A DNA stretch of 24,812 nt from Zygnema cylindricum. Lineage: Eukaryota > Streptophyta > Zygnematophyceae > Zygnematales > Zygnemataceae. Below are positions 22,051 through 24,812 of this stretch, piece after piece (the first letter of the stretch is position 1; each line of letters starts with the position of its first letter). The DNA is taken from assembly GCA_037447655.1 (NCBI GenBank), contig JBBHKE010002221.1:1-24812 (forward strand), given 5' to 3'. A program made the position numbers and the translations under genes. Below the pieces are notes generated by a model. That model was not told the DNA's origin. It searched no databases and saw only the letters and a program-made list of their open reading frames with translations.

Positions 22051-22377
22051 CAGTTCGACATATTAACAAGAAAGTTGAGAAACCGTTTCCAAGTATTGAG
22101 CAGGGTGTTTTGCAGAAATCACAAAGAGCATGGGGATTTGATGAAGAGACGAAAAATAAAGCGGCCATTATTTTAGCAATCCTGGAAGAAATTAAACTAG
22201 GTAATGTAAGATTGGAACAGGCAAGCAAGTTAGATTCCTGGTTGAAAGGCTCTCTGCAGCCATGGGCATGGACAGGTGAATCAGTACGATGCACGCAGTG
22301 TTCTTCAACGATTGGAAATAAACCACCTCTAGCTCTAAGTTTTTTCAATTTGATCAGAACTCAGCCGGCTTTTGTGA
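22051..22377 (+). pseudogene. PPR-SMR exon 1 fragment, inverted and truncated
   Basis: Corresponds to about residues 87-194 of PPR-SMR A, in the opposite orientation to the two intact genes. Readable matches are VRHINKKVEKPFPSIEQGVL, LAILEEI, VRLEQASKLDSWLKGSLQPW and PPLALSFFN. Relative to A, one base is inserted near 22264-22266 (after the LQPW codons) and one lost near 22318-22321, so about 18 codons are out of frame between them and the frame is then restored. Upstream, TGA precedes the match; downstream, homology stops at 22377 before the first PPR motif, and motifs 1-9 and SMR are absent. It is closer to A than to B in the QKSQRAWGF and TKNKAA regions. Not a functional PPR gene. Confidence 0.9.
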
Positions 22378-22559
22378 AATCTGTGACTAGTCGAAGGGAC
22401 TGTTTTAAATCGAGTTCTATATTTTTTTCATGGGAAATTTCTGGTTGTATATTGTGAATATCTCACGTTTTGCGGTTTATTTACACTTGTGAGCTTATGG
22501 TGTGAGATAACAAAAACATATTTCTCTGAATGCTTTTTCTGTTATTGTTTCATTGTCCT

Positions 22560-22720
22560 TTTGTAGTGCTCGATATGAGAGGTTGTAATATAAGCAAATC
22601 ACAAGATGGAAGGGAGATGCTGAAGTGCTGAAAAAGAGGATACTGTTGCTGATCTACAGAAAGAGGAGTTTAGCTGTGGTATCACTTTCTTATAGACTAT
22701 TAACTGGAGTTAGAAGATGC
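22560..22720 (+). pseudogene. Relic downstream block of the inverted PPR locus copy
   Basis: TTTTGTAG|TGCTCGATATGAGAG and AGATGGAAGGGAGATGCTGA match the minus strand of 9100-9194 (TTTTGCAG|TGCTCGATGCGAG and AGATGGAAAGGAGATGCTGA), which is downstream of PPR-SMR A. In the relic a TGA follows shortly after the acceptor-like site. Weak similarity continues to about 22680. The region 22378-22559 between this block and the exon relic shows nothing, so exon 2 has been lost. Confidence 0.55.
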
Positions 22721-22875
22721 CACTGTGAAATTTGCATCGGACAGGTTACTTCAGAACAAACTTACATATTTTTGCTTAACTGGACAACAGGAAAGAGATC
22801 TATAATCCTATCCTCTCTACACCCCACATCTTGTCTCTATGCCCACGGCCCCATGACAACGTCTCTCCCTTCTCT

Positions 22876-22903
<28 letters not shown>
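22876..22903. repeat. Run of 28 C
   Basis: Uninterrupted C28 after CTTCTCT and before AATTGAG. The minus strand is G28, able in principle to form G-quadruplexes. Length may be unreliable because such runs are hard to sequence. Confidence 0.95.
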
Positions 22904-22906
<3 letters not shown>

Positions 22907-23474
22907 TGAGCACACCCCCACCTTAGCTATAATATGGAGATTCATTCATTCGCTCAGGTGAAGATGGAAATAACAAGAGATAGCACCTTAGCAGGATTTA
23001 GTGGAAACTTCAAATAATGACAGTGCCCCATCAACATGGAAAAGGCTTTAATTTGAGCGCTCTTTCACTTAAAAGTTACTTAACAGAATGAATTGAGTGA
23101 CTAGCTCAATATACTCAAAAACTTAAAAAAAAAAAAACAAAGAAACCAACGATGACTTTTTATAAACAAAATATCGACTTTTATTTCTCTCTGGCTCCCG
23201 ACTATTGCTAACACATACATTGTCCGTCTCTGTTCATAAGATAAAACAATTTGACAAGCACACAGGTCCTTCATTTGATAAAATGCTAAGCTTAACTTCA
23301 TAGTGAAATGGAAAAATAGAAAATAAGAGAAAAAACGAGGACAATATGGTACAAAAACGGAACAAAGTCTAAAACAGAAAACAGTTTGGACATACTGAGA
23401 GCAAAGGGAATACTTGGAACAATAAAACTATGGACACAGAAAAAATGTATATCTGTTTCAATTGTGATGTTAGT
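22904..23474. other. Intergenic, no feature seen
   Basis: AT-rich, with short poly(A) runs. I searched the minus strand here for the next UMP kinase exon and did not find a convincing one. Confidence 0.5.
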
Positions 23475-24130
23475 CCACTAACAGTTTCAATTTCAAATGC
23501 CAGTTTTCAATTCCAGTTCCGGTTTCAGTTTTGGCCAGGTTTAAGTTTCGCTTTCAATTCCAGTTCCACTTCCATTTCACTTGCATATTCTTCAGTTTTC
23601 ACTACAGTTCCAACTGCCAGCTTATTTCTCAGTTCCTAACCCAGCTACGATCTCAAAAGATCACTGTCAGGTCCACTGTCAGCTTTAGTTTCAGTTACAA
23701 TGTCAGTTTCGAAACAGTTCCAATTTCACCTTCAGCTTCTGTTCCAATTTTTAAATTCAGCTTTACTATCACTTTCAGTTTCTGCTGTGATCTTAATTTC
23801 TGTCCACAAACCAATCCCGTTCCCAAACTTTCAGTTCCAGTCCCAGTCCCGATCACAGTCAATCCAAATCCCAATCCTGATTGCAATCCCAGTTACCATT
23901 CACATTTCCGTTTCCATTACCGTTTCAGTTAGAGTTCCACTTCCAACTCCAGCTACAGCTTCAATTTCACCTCCAATGTCAGATTCAGTTTTAGGGCTAT
24001 CTAAGGTTTTCACTTTTGTTTCAACTTCCATATCAAATTCCAATCCCAAATCTCAGTCCCAATCCTAACCCCAATCCAGATCCAGAACCTAATTCCAAAC
24101 CAAATCTCTGTTCCAGTTTCAGTATCCAGC
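23475..24130. repeat. Degenerate six-base tandem array
   Basis: About 650 bp made of diverged variants of a six-base unit, CAGTTY or TTCCAR in the left part (CAGTTTCAATTTCAAATGCC, CAGTTCCGGTTTCAGTT) and CCCAAT or CCAGAT-like in the right part (CCCAATCCTAACCCCAATCC). Because the period is a multiple of three, frames stay open and give Phe/Gln/Ser-rich and Pro/Asn-rich ORFs on one strand and Gly/Thr-rich ORFs on the other; these are not genes. The right end abuts the donor site of the UMP kinase exon at 24141. Confidence 0.85.
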
Positions 24131-24140
24131 ATCCCCTCAC

Positions 24141-24633
24141 TTTCTGCGGCTCTCAGTGCCGCCGCATTGTCCGATGCAAGAAACGGGTCCCCTGTTCCAG
24201 CGCCAAAAAGTATGAAAAGTCCTTTTTCCAGGTGGAGCAACGCCCTCAGTCGGATTGAGGGTGCAGCAACTTCTGTGATTCGGTAGGCGGTTGGGACTCC
24301 CGAAGGAAAGCGGCAACTCTCCAGAGATGGAAACAACTCTTGGAAGAAGCGGCAACTAAAAAATATGACCATAATTCACCAGATTTACTGGTAATTATTG
24401 TGGATTACCAGAGTAATACAAAGAGACCCCATTAAAAAGATTAAGAACAGCATAGATTCACCATAAAAGTAAACAACTATAGTCCCTCTGAATATTAGCA
24501 AATTGTACGCCATAATCACTGTGGATTGAAGAGATTCTCACCCGATTTTATCGGCCGAGGCTCGATCCAATCCCGCGGCTCCGGCCTGCTGGGCTCCTCG
24601 GAAAATGTTACCTCCTCCTACCACTATGGCCAC
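24141..24633 (-). pseudogene. Diverged UMP kinase (plastid PyrH type), two exons, partial
   Basis: UMP kinase makes UDP from UMP and ATP; this form in plants is plastid-targeted. The first exon seen is 24633-24542: it follows a long CT tract and CAG acceptor and reads VAIVVGGGNIFRG then LDRASADKIG, the nucleotide-binding GGGN loop. A 186-bp intron (GTGAG to TTTTTTAG) leads to 24355-24141, reading LFPSLES, then TAYRITEVAAPSIRLRALLH, GAGTGDPF and SDNAAALRAAE, ending at A|GTGAG. The splice signals look sound and the frame is open across the join. Odd points: the conserved MLATVMNA helix after SADxIG is unrecognisable and about four residues short, GTGNPFFTTD is changed to GTGDPFLASD, and the next exon (INAEVVLKAT-like) is not seen to the left, where the six-base array begins. 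I favour a decayed copy; a divergent live gene continuing beyond 24812 is possible. Confidence 0.65.
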
Positions 24634-24716
24634 CTGAGGAAAGAGCGGGAGGAGAGAGAGAGCGGGAGGAAGAGAGGGAGGGAGAGGGTAAGGGGGAGAC
24701 AAAGAGAGTAAAATCA
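24634..24716 (-). repeat. CT tract preceding the UMP kinase exon
   Basis: GA-rich on the plus strand, so CT-rich on the minus strand, running directly into CCTCAG|GTGGCC. It works as an extended polypyrimidine tract for the acceptor at 24634-24635 and may also be simple-repeat expansion. To the right of it (24717-24812) no exon is seen. Confidence 0.6.
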
Positions 24717-24812
24717 AGATGTGGTGTTTCTTAAGTGTGATAGGAGAAGAGAAAGCGGAGGAGATCCCAAAAGTGTGATGAAAAACGTAGAGGGAGAGAA
24801 AGGGTGGAGAGA

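Noticed and set aside
23101-23301. Candidate for the next UMP kinase exon on the minus strand
   Set aside because: The frame (MKLSLAFYQMKDLCACQIVL and on) does not match the expected conserved motifs.
23430-24068. ORFs rich in Phe/Gln/Ser, Pro/Asn or Gly/Thr
   Set aside because: Kept open by the six-base period of the tandem array; no start context, splice sites or family match.

Overview
The window is eukaryotic nuclear DNA from a land plant; the lineage cannot be fixed from sequence alone. The evidence is spliced genes with GT-AG introns, a plant-type cytosolic ribosomal protein gene (RPL22), two pentatricopeptide-repeat (PPR) genes with a C-terminal SMR domain (a plant organelle RNA-binding class), exons of a plastid-type UMP kinase, and long AT-rich intergenic DNA with microsatellites and transposon traces. 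No bacterial operon, rRNA, tRNA or CRISPR array is visible.

Layout. 1-3700 is intergenic: an unidentified 112-codon ORF at the left edge, a dispersed repeat (395-640), a degenerate palindromic tandem repeat (about 1905-2140), a possible relic exon (about 2382-2550) and three GA-rich tracts. 3889-4597 (+) is the two-exon RPL22 gene. 4598-6234 is intergenic with nothing convincing.

The centre is a tandem segmental duplication. Copy A (about 6235-12395) and copy B (about 14515-19940) are collinear and each carries one intact two-exon PPR-SMR gene on the minus strand (699 and 696 residues). The main difference in layout is a 798-bp terminal-inverted-repeat element (6886-7683) present in A; B keeps the empty site near 15158-15162. 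The spacer between copies (12396-14514) holds five identical 26-bp repeats, another copy of the dispersed repeat, and a decayed unidentified block.

Right part. 19941-21860 is AT-rich DNA with a 170-bp (AT)n tract. About 21862-22720 (+) is a broken, inverted third copy of the PPR locus: an upstream block, a 327-bp piece of exon 1 with two compensating frameshifts, and a downstream block. A run of 28 C, a quiet stretch and a 650-bp degenerate six-base array follow. The right edge (24141-24633, minus) has two spliced exons of a diverged UMP kinase whose downstream exons are not seen.

RPL22 is a housekeeping gene. The PPR-SMR pair is probably organelle-targeted. The most interesting signal is that the paralogues share their framework but differ at the RNA-specifying last residue of four consecutive PPR motifs, as expected if the duplicate has moved to a new RNA target.
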